A DNA stretch of 64,000 nucleotides from Xenoacremonium recifei. Its lineage: Eukaryota > Ascomycota > Sordariomycetes > Hypocreales > Nectriaceae. This document shows, one piece after another, positions 1 to 11,200 of this stretch. The stretch covers positions 62,001 through 126,000 of the forward strand of contig WOFQ01000012.1 of the NCBI GenBank assembly GCA_012184525.1, written 5' to 3'. The position numbers and the translations under genes were made by a program. Position 1 is the stretch's first letter. Every line of letters begins with the position of its first letter. A model generated the notes under the pieces. That model was not told where the DNA came from. It was given only the letters and a program-made list of their open reading frames with translations, and did no database searches.

Positions 1-296
1 TCAATCGTCTTTGGATCGTTGAGAGCTCGGTCGCACAGGATTCTGGTTGCTATCTCCCGAATGCTGTAGTTCGAGTGGTTCAGAAGTTTCTGCAAGGTGT
101 CGAGCTGAAGCGCGTCTTCCGTTTCTTGAGTGATGTATTGTGTCTTCGGCTCTGGGGGCGGAACCAGATTCTCGTCACGAATCATTGTGAGATATGTGAC
201 CATGGTGCTCACAACACCAAAGGTTGCTAGGCCAAAAGACACCAGAAGCACCCGCTCGTCACGAGCAAAGGTGAAAAAAGTGTCCGACCAGCCCAT
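1..296 (-). CDS. N-terminal part of a membrane-anchored ARM-like protein (partial)
   Basis: Reading the minus strand from the ATG at 296 gives about 98 codons open to the window edge, so only the N-terminus is present. It begins MGWSDTFFTFARDERVLL and has one hydrophobic segment at about residues 17-40, then a polar stretch rich in Pro and Glu, then a helical segment (LQKLLNHSNYSIREIATRIL) that looks like the start of an armadillo/HEAT-type helical repeat. The frame is open for about 45 codons above this ATG but has no earlier Met, so the start is fairly firm. It is divergent from NOP14, with about 545 bases between the starts. Function is not recognised; the ARM-like reading is inferred from helix pattern only. 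Confidence 0.7.
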   Translation of the reverse strand, partial: MGWSDTFFTFARDERVLLVSFGLATFGVVSTMVTYLTMIRDENLVPPPEPKTQYITQETEDALQLDTLQKLLNHSNYSIREIATRILCDRALNDPKTI

Positions 297-840
297 ATTG
301 ATCAGTTGTCGGATAAATGCATCATAATACTTGGATGCCCATGATTTGGGGAGTTGAGTGTTAGAACGCAGCAGTATCAGAGAAACAGCCGTGACGTGAT
401 GAGCAGATTCTGCCGCGTGTCACCGCCTTCATATTTGATAACTTGGGTTAGCGCGTGTCCTGAGTTCCTCCCTTTGACAGGCCCGCGTCGATATCACGGA
501 AACCGTGGTTGTGAAAAGAGACCAACTAATTCGCTGTAGGGGACTTGCGAACCAAAATAAATTTGACATCTTAATCATAAGACAAATAGACGCTCTTTCC
601 TGCGAGCCACTTGGCTCCCTCACTTCATGATCTTTGCGTACTTTGAACCCCGGAGACGGTCCGGCGTCTCTAACGGCACCGATGCCGCAAAAGTGGACCG
701 CATCCCGTTGAAGGCCCACTATATTTTAAGTGCTACGGCCTGATAACGATAAGGATTTTTCAGAGGAAAAAATTCCAGCTTCAGACTCTAGTTCAGACTT
801 TAGTTGAAGAGTGAAGCCACGATCGCTATCCTTCATCAAG
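297..840. promoter_or_regulatory. Shared divergent promoter region
   Basis: This non-coding stretch separates two divergent starts (296 minus, 841 plus). It is AT-richer just before the NOP14 start and ends in a short leader with the repeated words cagactctag and cagactttag at about 782-804. No clear TATA box is seen. The small ORFs here show no protein-like features. Confidence 0.5.
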
Positions 841-3635
841 ATGGCTGGCTCCCAACTCAAGCGCCTGAAGGCGTCCCTCAGAGACCAGGGAATCATTGGC
901 CCTCAGCAGTCGAAGAAGCAGAAGCGAAAAGTTGCCCAAGATGAGCGCGCACGCAACGAGAAGCGATTGCAAAGAGGGGTCGTCCTGGAGGGCATTCGCG
1001 AACAGTTCAACCCCTTCGACCTCAAGCACGCTGCTCGAGGCCCCAAATTTGATGTCACCACCAATCGCCCCGCCACTGGAAGTGCTGCGAGGGGCATCAA
1101 AGGTCGCCCGGGCGAAGCAAAGGCGGCCAGCGAAGCGAGGGTCAGCATCATGATCACCATCGAAGAAGAAAGTACTGACTTTGGATGTAGCGCAAAGAGA
1201 CTCTTCTAGTTGAGATGCAGCGACGGAACAAGGTCGGAGGAATTCTCGATCGTCGATTCGGTGAAAACGATCCCACCATGGCACCCGAAGAGAAGATGTT
1301 GGAGCGTTTTGCGCGAGAGAAACAACGAGCACACAAGAAGAGCTCCATGTTCGACTTGGAAGACGACGAACCGTCAGAGGGCCTGACACATATGGGCAAA
1401 TCATTGTCTTTCGATGATGACGCTGTGGACGACTTCGATGAAGCGGATCTGGACGAAGAATACGACAGTGATGGCTCTGTTCGTGAGATGCAGCGACTAA
1501 AACGGCTGCGCGCCCTTGCGGATACGGGCGATGCAGATTCTGACGACAACGACGGCGAACCCCAGCGCAAAAAGACTAAGAAAGAAGTCATGGAGGAGGT
1601 TATCGCCAAGTCCAAGCTTCACAAGTACGAACGACAAGCTGCGAAAGAGGAGGACGACGACCTTCGAGCCGAACTGGACAAAGAGCTACCCAACATTCAG
1701 ATGCTTCTATCGCAAGGCGGACGTGGTTCCAAACACCAAACCGGTGAAGAAGCGTCTTTGGCCAAGATTGCGGGTGTTGACAGAGACGCTTTCGAGAGGA
1801 AATTCGATCTCGAAGTGAAGAAGCTAGCCCAGGATAAGCGAGCTGCGCCAGCCGATCGGACGAAGACGGAAGAAGAGAAAGCTGAAGAAGACTCAAAGCG
1901 ACTCCAAGAGCTAGAAAACAAACGCCAAAGGCGTATGCGGGGCGAGCAAGTCACAGATAGCGAGGACGAGGGCGAATCAGACAAGGATGATGTCAACCAG
2001 CCAGACATAATGATGCTTGACGACGAGGAGGACGATTTTGGTCTCGGAAAGGGCATCAAGGCGCGACCAACAGCGACAGAGCTGGGCTTCGAGGACGAGG
2101 ACGACTTCATTATCGACGATGACCTTGTTGCGAGTGGCTCTGACCTCGAACCCTTGGACGACGATGAGGATTCGGAGGAAGATATCTCGGGTGAAGAGGA
2201 TGCCGAAGACGAAGACGATGATGACGAGTTCACCAAGGGACTTCTCAACGAAGAAGAGGCTAAGAATCCTGTCCTATTCGCCGATCCTTCCGCCAAGGCT
2301 TCGGCCATCGAGAAGGGCGATGAGCAAGGCCTCCCGTATACATTCCCTTGTCCTCAGACCTGCACCGAGTTCCAATCCATTGCCGCCAAATATCCTTCGA
2401 AGGCCCTCCCCACTATTGTCCAGCGAATCCGAGCTCTATATCACCCCAAGCTCGACAGCAAGAACAAGGAGAAGCTTGGCAACTTTTCCGCCGCTCTGGT
2501 CGACTATGTGGCTGCTCCTTGGGATTCAACGTCATCTCCCTCATTTGCAGTGCTAGAGAGCATTGTTCGACACATCCATTCCCTGGCCAAGATGTTCCCC
2601 ATCCAGATCAGCAAGCAGTTTCGCTCAAATATTGAGGGTATGAGCGAGTCAAGACCTCTGGCTTTGCACCCGGGAGACATGGTTTTGCTCACAGCTGTCG
2701 GCACCATCTTCCCAACATCCGATCACTTTCACCAGGTTGTGACTCCGGCAATGTTAACTATTGCGCGATACCTCGGCCAGAAGATACCACAAAGTCTATC
2801 TGACTACGCTACTGGCACCTATCTTTCTATTCTCGCCATCAGCTACCAGCAACTATCAAAACGATATGTTCCGGAGGTCATGAATTTCACCCTCAACACT
2901 CTGTCAGGGCTTGCACCTGTGGCGTCGTCTAAACAACTAGGGAGTTTCCCAGTGCATGAGCCTCCAGCAGATGCTCGGGCGACATCATCGACGAAGACCA
3001 CTCTCAGAAAACTGACCTTCGCCGATTGCCTGGATGTCGGCCTCGCTGGCGCTCAGGCCAAGGAACTTAAGATCGCTATCTTGGGCACGACTTCGCAGGT
3101 CCTCGAGGCAGCTGCAGATACCTGGACAGGCAAGAGTGCATTCACGGAGACATTCGATCAAGTTGCGAAAGTCCTCAAGCACCTTAACGGCAAGACTTGC
3201 CGCGCACATCTCCCCCAAGCGCTGATTGAGCGCAACGAAAAGCTCCAGACAAAGCTCGAGCGCATGCTCAAGATCGCCCAGCTCTCCCGCCGACCCCTCG
3301 AACTCCACCACCACCGCCCCCTCGCCATCAAGACCTACATCCCCAAGTTCGAGGAGACATTCGACCCCGACAAGCACTACGACCCAGACCGCGAGCGGGC
3401 AGAGTTGGCGAAGCTGCAGAAGGAGCACAAGAAGGAGCGGAAGGGTGCGATGCGCGAGCTGCGCAAGGATGCCAACTTTATGGCCCGCGAGAAGCTACGC
3501 ATCAAGAAGGCAAAGGACGAGGCTTACGAGAAGAAGTACAAGCGACTGGTGGCGGAGATTCAGAGCGAGGAGGGTCGCGAGGCGAATGCTTACGAGCGGG
3601 AGAGGTCGGCAAGGAAAAGGGCAAAGAACAGGTAA
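841..3635 (+). CDS. NOP14: Nop14, nucleolar SSU processome protein
   Basis: Nop14 is a nucleolar component of the small-subunit processome, needed for 18S rRNA maturation and 40S assembly. Exons are 841-1140 and 1191-3635. The 50-base intron has a TACTGAC branch point and a TAG acceptor, and splicing joins the typical N-terminus (MAGSQLKRLKASLRDQG, then ...KAASEAR|RKETLLVEMQRRNKVGG). The product is 914 residues, the usual family length. It has a basic start, long acidic tracts at roughly residues 360-470, the helical core from about residue 480, and a Lys/Arg-rich coiled C-terminus (REKLRIKKAKDEAYEKK) that fits nucleolar RNA binding. An ATG at 811 is in frame but the family begins at MAGSQLK, so 841 is preferred. 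Confidence 0.96.
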
Positions 3636-4158
3636 AGAAGTTTGGATTGTTAGTGTGGAAGATACCAAAAGCATTAAGGGCGTTTATTCTACGATTTTAT
3701 TATTGGCGTTCAAAACACACACTGCCTCATGACCTGATGTAGTGCCTCGTAGATGCTTGATATGAAACTGTAGGTGGTCCTGTAGTCATCGATTAAGTGA
3801 GGTAAAGGCATTGCCACCATTGTACGGAATAGCGAAGCATGAATTGTTATTGTCCCTTTGCAGTTGATATCTACCATTTATTCATTTGTATTGATTCAAG
3901 TTCTTTGCCCATCTCGGGTCCTCTTGCAGGTAATACTGTGTTAGTCCCATTTAAAAAGTCGAGGCGTACTGTGTATGACACAGTGCGCAACCAGTACCGA
4001 AGTTTAGGTAGCGACCTGCCTTTCACAAGAACTTACTTGCCTTCAACAACAGAACTCATTCACGCACCCTCACGACAGCCACCATCATCAGGCGACCACT
4101 TTATAAGAACCACCTTATTTCCGATCTTCCGAAAGACGATTTTGCTCACTTCTGACCC
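3636..4158. other. Intergenic: NOP14 3' end and G-patch gene promoter
   Basis: About 520 bases without a convincing gene. A 126-codon ORF (3839-4219) runs into the next gene in another frame but has no recognisable content. The stretch just before 4159 is rich in C and A, as is common for fungal leaders. Confidence 0.5.
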
Positions 4159-5142
4159 ATGGCATCCTCCCAAAACAATGGCGCAGGCGCGTCTGGGGAT
4201 GATGAAGATGACTACATGAACATGACCTTTGACGATCCCACACCCGCCAAAGAGACCTCACTCCAGCGCACACAACGCCTCAAGCGCGAATCACGCGCCC
4301 GCGGCACCGTCAAGTCGAAGGCCGAACTTGCGGAGGAAGAAGCCGCAGCACGTGAGAAGGCGCTCTCAACATCGCTCCTCGACGACCCGCGGTCGCGCAA
4401 AAGCAAGGGTCTCGCAATGATGGCAAAGATGGGCTTCGCGGGTGGTGCGCTAGGCAAGAAGGGCGGCGATGCGGTGATAGAGCCCATCAAGGTCAGCATC
4501 AAAGAGGACAAGGGCGGTATTGGGTTGGACAATGAACGCAAGAGGCGGTTGCGCGAAGCGGCGGAGGAGAGGGAGGTGAAGACGGTGAAGATGAATCCCG
4601 ATGAGTATCGGGAGAGAGTGCGAAAGGAGAGAGAGGACGCAAGGCTGGAGAAACAGTTCTTTGCAGCACAGCGCATGGCAGAGCGTATGGATGATGGAGA
4701 GGGCACAGAATCTCCAGACTCAGACCCTGAAGATGCGTCAGCGGGGAAGAAGCCAAAGCCCATCTCATCGCGGCCGCTCAAGTCAATTCCTGTTCTATAC
4801 AGAGGCCTCATCCGCCATCGTGAGGAACAAGAGCGAGATCGCCGGATGCGATACGACTTGGAGCAGTCATTGTCACGGTTACCGACCTACGAGGATGATC
4901 ACGAAGATGAGGACGACAAAAGGGCATTGGGCAAGGGGCACACTGTCTACGCGACTGCAGAAGACCTAGATGAAGAAGATGAAGAGCTAGACACTTTCAA
5001 CGCGTTAGAGATTGGGGACCGTTTGAAGCAATTGTTGGAGTATCTACGGGAGAAGCATCAATACTGCTTCTGGTGTAAAATGGCGTATCCGGATAAAGAG
5101 ATGGAAGGATGTCCAGGTTTGACAGAAGAAGATCACGATTAA
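4159..5142 (+). CDS. G-patch protein with DUF4187 tail (GPATCH11-like)
   Basis: A single-exon gene of 327 residues. A glycine-rich G-patch lies at about 83-130 (GLAMMAKMGFAGGALGKKGG, then a second glycine block GGIGL). G-patches typically bind RNA and activate DEAH helicases. The middle is a charged coiled coil with an acidic patch at about 175-195. The C-terminus carries a Cys-rich element with a CxxC and a later Cys (YCFWCKMAYPDKEMEGCPG), which matches the DUF4187 domain of GPATCH11. Domain order and length agree with the GPATCH11/Cmg1 family. A nuclear RNA-processing role is inferred from family, not shown here. The start is supported by good context and by the acidic N-terminus expected for the family. 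Confidence 0.9.
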   Translation: MASSQNNGAGASGDDEDDYMNMTFDDPTPAKETSLQRTQRLKRESRARGTVKSKAELAEEEAAAREKALSTSLLDDPRSRKSKGLAMMAKMGFAGGALGKKGGDAVIEPIKVSIKEDKGGIGLDNERKRRLREAAEEREVKTVKMNPDEYRERVRKEREDARLEKQFFAAQRMAERMDDGEGTESPDSDPEDASAGKKPKPISSRPLKSIPVLYRGLIRHREEQERDRRMRYDLEQSLSRLPTYEDDHEDEDDKRALGKGHTVYATAEDLDEEDEELDTFNALEIGDRLKQLLEYLREKHQYCFWCKMAYPDKEMEGCPGLTEEDHD

Positions 5143-5250
5143 ATTATTCGGGGTTAAAAAAATACAATGTACCTAAAGCTCATAATCCACGAAGCCTTTT
5201 GAACCACAGTCCCCATCCCTTTAGCAATAGACCGAAACGCAAACCCATCC

Positions 5251-6139
5251 TCAATCAATAAATGGTCTGTACTTAACCAACTTCACCATATGAACCGTAA
5301 CCGCCGCTTTGCAGAGTATAACCCGGTGCTTAAAATTATGTCCATCAGCTGAACTGATCTTTTTGACCATAGGCGAGATCCTTATGTGAATAGCCCGCCT
5401 ACCGAAATCCAGGTTCTCATAGCGGTATCGTACGTCCATCCCGGAACTGTCAACATCAAACGTCGTACGGGGAACTTTCTTGACGATGAAGCATGCCCGA
5501 GACTTGATAAAGATGCGCTGAAGATTGACGGATCTGTCAAGAACTTCTTCGACGCGTTGAAGGAACTCGCCCCTCTTAGAAGGGTCAATAAAGGGGTCCA
5601 ACTCTTCACGCCACTCCCGAGCTATGCATCGGATGTTGTGCTTCAAGTCGCTCTCCTGCTCAGAAAAGGCTTCGTCAATGAGGCTAGAGGCGCAGCTCTT
5701 TATGAAACTGAAGGCCTCGCGGTAGGCGGGCCTGATGGCTACATGTCTTGTCAGCTATCCGTACTTAATATGGGCGACTGAACACCGTACTTGATAGTGT
5801 GTGAACAAAATCTGTATACTTCTTTCCAGCTGCCGAACGCCAGAACTTCTCACAACCTCGAAACACATCCTTGTAGATTCGGTCCCAAATGAGACTTTGA
5901 ATGCGGTACGGGCGAAGCAAGGGAGGGAGCTTATTGTAGTCTTCGATCAGGGCCTTGACATCCTTGGGGGCGAAGATGTTGCCCGACAGGTTTGGATCGC
6001 GCGTCAAGACCTGATGGCTCAATCGGAGGATTTCGTTGGAAATTTGCCCCCAATTTTGAACAATCTCATCGTCGGAAGCCTTGCTGTTTGAACAGTCAAG
6101 GTCTTCGCTGTCCCGCTTGCGTTTGTTGGAGGGAGGCAT
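5251..6139 (-). CDS. Unrecognised fungal protein with N-terminal NLS-like motif
   Basis: Two exons, 6139-5791 and 5738-5251, are separated by a 52-base intron (GTACGG donor, gctgac branch, TAG acceptor). The splice is in frame and gives 278 residues. The junction reads ...DFVHTLST|IRPAYREAFSF. The product starts MPPSNKRKRDSEDLDC, with a basic cluster that could be a nuclear signal. The rest is mixed helical and strand sequence with several Trp and Arg residues and no family I recognise. In-frame Mets at 6181 and 6220 would add 14 or 27 residues; 6139 is chosen because NKRKRD N-termini are common in such fungal proteins. It is convergent with the G-patch gene, leaving only 108 bases between stops. 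Lineage-restricted is a guess. Confidence 0.75.
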
Positions 6140-8270
6140 GGTAGTGGTGGGGTGGTGATTGGTTGGTCTGGCGGAATCCATCGGAGTGTGTGAAGGTATA
6201 AGCAGAAAAGGACAGTCCAAGGGATTACATCGAAGAATTTATAGTGCTTCTTGCACTGAAGTAGGTCGTTACTTCTTATTTTCCTTTCAGAATGCAAATG
6301 ACTCTAAGTAAGAATGAACAATCAGTAAGAAGGTGATATATAGTAATATGGCAAGAAGTGACAACAGGGTGAAACATAAATTAAAGTGCGGTTGATTTAA
6401 AGTAACTTTTGTCCGATAAGTCTAATAAGAATTACGTCTCAGAATAAGGTGACTTCCGTCTAAACTCACACCTTGACAGTGTTTCCTTTCCATTGCGACA
6501 CCGTAGCTGAGCCAAGTGAGGGGAATGTGAAGTTCACTAAGACGGCTGATTATTCCATAATTGGGGCGACAATTTTGCAAAATACCCAGACCTATTCTGC
6601 CATACAAGCGAAGAAGCCCGATCAAGGTACCAAGTCAATCAGGGAGATCCTGGAACGAAGGTTGGGCTCGTCCGACAAAGAGTCGGGAAAACTGATATTG
6701 CCTTGGCCGAACTGGATGATCCAACCTCCTTTGAAAATGGGTTCATGGAGATGGATTACTCAGTTGAAGTCCTTTTACCCTTCCAAAAGCAGAAAGTTCA
6801 GGATCGACCCTCTTTTCCTTCGGGCAAGATAAAGACCCCAATCACCGAGCTAGAGTCAAGACAAATACCGGTCTTGAAACAACGTGCCAGCCGATGTCCA
6901 GAGAGATCGAAATACTGAAAGGCTAATTGGTCGGGGTGCTGTTCCTCTAGGGTGTCTGCTACTAGGAGGGCAATCGAAGTACAACGCCCAGATCCTTCTT
7001 TCCAGATAGCCTTTATTTGGTCACCGCGTAGCGATATCTAGTCGATAGATTTCAATAGGTAAACAGTTGCGGAGGGGCTTTGGTGCCCGGTTCGTTCTGG
7101 AGAGAAGGCGTGGGCAGCACCCTAACCTTTCCTATGGACAGATTGCTCGCCCATGAAACATGAATCTGCCACCAAGCAGATATTCAAGACCTGCCCTTTC
7201 TATCTGGCCAGCAAAAAGCACCATTTGGAGCAACAATCTTGCCTATGACTAAACCTAATCTAAAATAAAGAATAAAATTAGTAGTATACGATCCAGCCCG
7301 GAGAGGGCGAGAGCAGTCACCTTCAAGCCATAAGAAATACCGGATTTGACATGTCTCCCATGCTTTCAACATCTTGCTAAAAGATGAGTGTAGGACTCGT
7401 TGCAAAAGTAGAATAGATAGGGTCTTGTGTTGGTTCGGCGTACTGGCCGGGGGGGTGTATGGTGATACCCTTGTTGGAGTTTGGTACTCTTCTACTTTAT
7501 CGGCAACCATGAAATCAGCCTTATTTACACGGTAACGCCCTACAGATCCTTCCAGTAGAATTTTAAGGTGAAATACTTGGCAAACCATCCTAAACAGCGA
7601 TATAATTACAGTAAACACACTCTTCATCTGATTGCTAGAACATTGAACCCTAATACTTACCCGAGATTGGAGACCCGAGTTCCGAATGCCTGTTGGTCGA
7701 CTCCTTTGTAAAAAAAAAAAAAAAAATCTCGGGAGGACCAGTCCGTGCCGCCAGTTCTGATTACATCAATCCTGCCTTTCACGCAAACAGGTGGAGGGTT
7801 TGTCTCGCCAACGAACCCCGGAGGTGTTCCTGGAGATGCCAATTCTACAAGTTTCAACAACTCCCGGGAATATGCGATTAGTTTTTGGAGAGGCAACAAT
7901 TTCCGAAACTAAGAATTTCATTGTTAAACCGAGTGTTTCAGTTCGACTGGCACCGTTGTTCTTTGCGTGTCGATCTTTGTTGAAATGCAGGAACAACAAT
8001 AATTAGTGTTCAATGGCGTTGTTCTGCGTGAGTGCGGTCATCGGGTTGTTCACGGTTCTCATGGTCATATAAGTTCTCGGCCGGTTTTATAATGAAAACG
8101 AGGACTTCAGCGATTGACTACCTTGAGTGGAAGCACGCACAGCTACACATAACTCTGGCTATTTTTTACAGCTACAACAAGACTTACACTCAGGATCACT
8201 ATTCGTCAGCACGCAAAACAAGCCCTCAAACATTCTCCAACACATACCAACGTCTCTCAGCAAAGCAAAA
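6140..8270. other. 2.1-kb accessory intergenic region with ORF remnants
   Basis: No intact gene is seen. Two stretches look like decayed coding sequence: an open frame at 6552-6918, listed separately, and a short one at about 7792-7911 on the plus strand (GGGFVSPTNPGGVPGDA...) that follows an AG and ends in a stop. A 17-base A run lies at 7711-7727. The last ~200 bases form the leader of the amidoligase-like gene, with a CAAAA-ATG start context. Confidence 0.45.
6552..6918 (+). pseudogene. Orphan open frame, probable gene remnant
   Basis: Right after a TGA at about 6552 the plus strand stays open for roughly 120 codons to the stop at 6916-6918. Readable pieces include HNWGDNFAKYPDLFCHT, QGDPGTKVGLVRQRVGKTD and DDPTSFENGFMEMDYSVEV. 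Composition and residue order look like real protein, unlike neighbouring shadow frames. No start codon, donor or acceptor makes a sensible gene, because the TGA and shifted frames lie immediately upstream. I do not recognise the family. The simplest reading is the 3' remnant of a broken gene; a chance ORF cannot be excluded. Confidence 0.35.
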
Positions 8271-11200
8271 ATGACGACCTCCCCTCAAATTAACAACTGT
8301 CCTATCCCCGCCAGTGTTGACTTCAAAGTTGAGCTCAACTTCCTGGTGGCCCTCTTGAAGCCGGAGCCGAAGTCCTACTCAAAGTACGACCGACCCGAAG
8401 ACTGCTATGTTCGGCCACAAGGAGAGGTGATTCCTCCACCACCTCAGGGCTACAGGTACACTCCGCCCAAGCCCTTGGAACCTATAACAGACCCTTCCAG
8501 TTCTTGGCGGTCCTCGGCCTTGGCTAGATTCCCCAACGGAGGTTTTGACGACCAAACTTTGCTGTCGCACCTTGAGAGAATGGGTGTCAATACGACTGGC
8601 TTTCAAGAAGTGGACGGATGGAGGTCTGTGGCCGAGACTCTATTGCAAGTTAACAACCCCCAGATAGCTGACGAGAAACTCAAAGGATACTATCATGGTT
8701 GGGCCTTGTATATCATAGCAAAAGAATTCGGTGAAGCGGGTTTACAAACCAATTGGCCTTCTTCTGATGCGCCTGCGAGTATTGACATTCAAGGGCCACG
8801 AGACCCTGATACATTCGACTCGGAGACGGTATGGACAGTCGCCATGGGCTCTGACTCTCTCCTAGAACTCCAGGAAACGGAGTATGACTGGATGCCTGTC
8901 CGCATCACGTCTCCTGTCTACAGTAAGCAGGTCGACAGAACCCTGTTCGTCTCCCAGCTTGATACTGCCCTCTCTATCCTGAACACGGAGTTCATCACCT
9001 TTGCTCCAAGTTCATCCAGGTTGAAAGTTCTTGTGCGGCCGGCAGAAGCAGGGTTCTTCCGACGTCCCTATATTACAAGCACAATGGCCGAGGTTGTGTC
9101 GGCTCTTGATCCTATGTTGGCCGAGATCCATGCACCGCACTGCGGCCCCGGCTCCCTTCAATCCCTTGGGCTTCAATTCACTCGAGCGGCGGATATGTAC
9201 GAGAATATTGACATGAATATCGAGTTTCCTAGAGCAGATTTTGTTCAAGACCCGTGGAGTGACAGGGTCTCGCCTAATCGGCAACCGCTGCCATCCCTTG
9301 CGCCCCAGGAGCATTATTGGAGGCGATTGCCACTGGCTATAACTGCCACACAATCAGATGATATTGCACGAATGCTCGATCTGGTGCCATACATTCCTGG
9401 TACCACCAAGACCTTCAATACGAACAGTTACTTCAAAGCGATCAAAGCCGTGTCTCCCGCCTACGACTTCAGCGCCATAAAGACCTGTTCTCCCCCCGCT
9501 ATGATTGCTTTCAATCAACACTATGGAACCCTGGATCTTGAAGCCATCGTACATTGGACTGCCGTTTGTGGTCATCTCACTGCCTTTGCAGTCGAAAGAC
9601 CAGACCAGGAGGCTAAGCACCAACTTCGGCTGGAACATCACGAGATCAGAGCGAAAGAACTTGACATTGTAACGTATCTCAAACGATACGGGCTCGATGC
9701 AGCAGCAACTTACTACGAAAAGCAAATGCGTGATTTCGAAATCCCAGACCTCAAGATGTGGCCTCGTCTGCGCCTAGCCGTTCCCTACGATCGATCAGAA
9801 CTCCAAATCGGCAACTCACTGGGAGCAATGAACAGGGGAAACAAACCCAATCTGGACGATAAGGTCGTCTCTAGTATGCAGTTTCGCGAGCAACTCTTCA
9901 TTTCGAGAGCCGTGGTTGATGACTGGTACCGGAACCCCTCGCCCAGAAACCCTGACAGCCGCTACACTTTCGGCATCGAGGTCGAGGCGTTGTACGCAAC
10001 ACTTGCTAACCCTCGACCGGGCTTCCCTTTCCAAGACCCCAGTCCTCAGGATCAGCGAAGATTCCTCACCGGCTATTCACAAGAGAAACACGCTGAGCAG
10101 CTTGCCGCCGTCATAAACGGCCTCGGTGCTCCCAGCATGTCAGAGCTAAGTGACAGCGATCACTCAAGTCACAGTGCTGCGGGGGTCAAACAGTACCTCG
10201 CAGAGATGGGTCTCCGATTTGACCGGGAAACAAAAGCTCAGTACCAGTATTGGTCTGTGGTAAACGACGCCTCTTTGTCTACCCTGAACAGCTGGAAGGG
10301 CTATGATCAGGTCATCGGCCTCGAGATCGCGAGCCCCGTCTTCCGCGACTGTCCTGAGTCGTGGGAATCGATCCTCAACGTGATCATTGGTCTCACTCGT
10401 AAGCTGAGAGTTGTGACCGACCAGAGCTGCTCCATTCACGTCAACGTCGGCTCCGGAAATATCCTCAGGCCCTTACATTTCTACAGGAAGATGGCTTGTG
10501 CTGCCCTCCTTGCGGACCGTGTCCTCGCCAGCTTCTGCAAGGTCGAGAGAAAAGAGTTCAACTGTTACAGCACGTCTTTCCGGGAGGAGAGCAACCTAGC
10601 CAAAGGGTATAAAGAAAATGGCAAAATTTGGCGAGCGCTCTCCGTCCCAGATGACTTTTTCGAGCATTTTCCTCGCGACGAACTCCCACGCGAGGAGCTT
10701 GGAATGCTTAAGCGCCTTTGGTCTATCACAAAACTTCTCCAACTCATAGACATCTGCACAAATGTCGGTGCAGGCCGCTCATCGGTGAGTCTCAATGGAG
10801 TTTCACCCCCTGGAGCTAATCATCTCGACACCAGCGCCCAATTCTTTGGGGGTAGAGTCGAGTTCCGGCATATGGAGAACGAGATGGATGCTGAACAGAT
10901 CCTTCACTTTACGCAAGTCGTGTTAGCTCTCTACAAGTTTGTCGACACTGCGCCTCCTTCGGCCTGGAAGTCCTATACTCGCAACCTCGTTAGATGCAAG
11001 GATACCTGGGACTACGATCTTGACATCCTCAAGACCTTTCTCAGTCACGTCGGCATGGAACATGATTACGGTTACTGGGAAGGCCGCGTCAAGCAGCGGC
11101 GAGCTGAGGCTCCCGTTTGGAGGGAGAAGATTCGCAGAATGAACTACGGCAACTGTTATGAAGCGCATGATTGGCTAAACGACCAAATTGGTGGCGTCGA

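Noticed and set aside
1697..2308. 203-codon minus-strand ORF opposite NOP14 (Ser-rich)
   Set aside because: It is the reverse of the acidic Asp/Glu tracts of NOP14, which read as Ser runs on the other strand.
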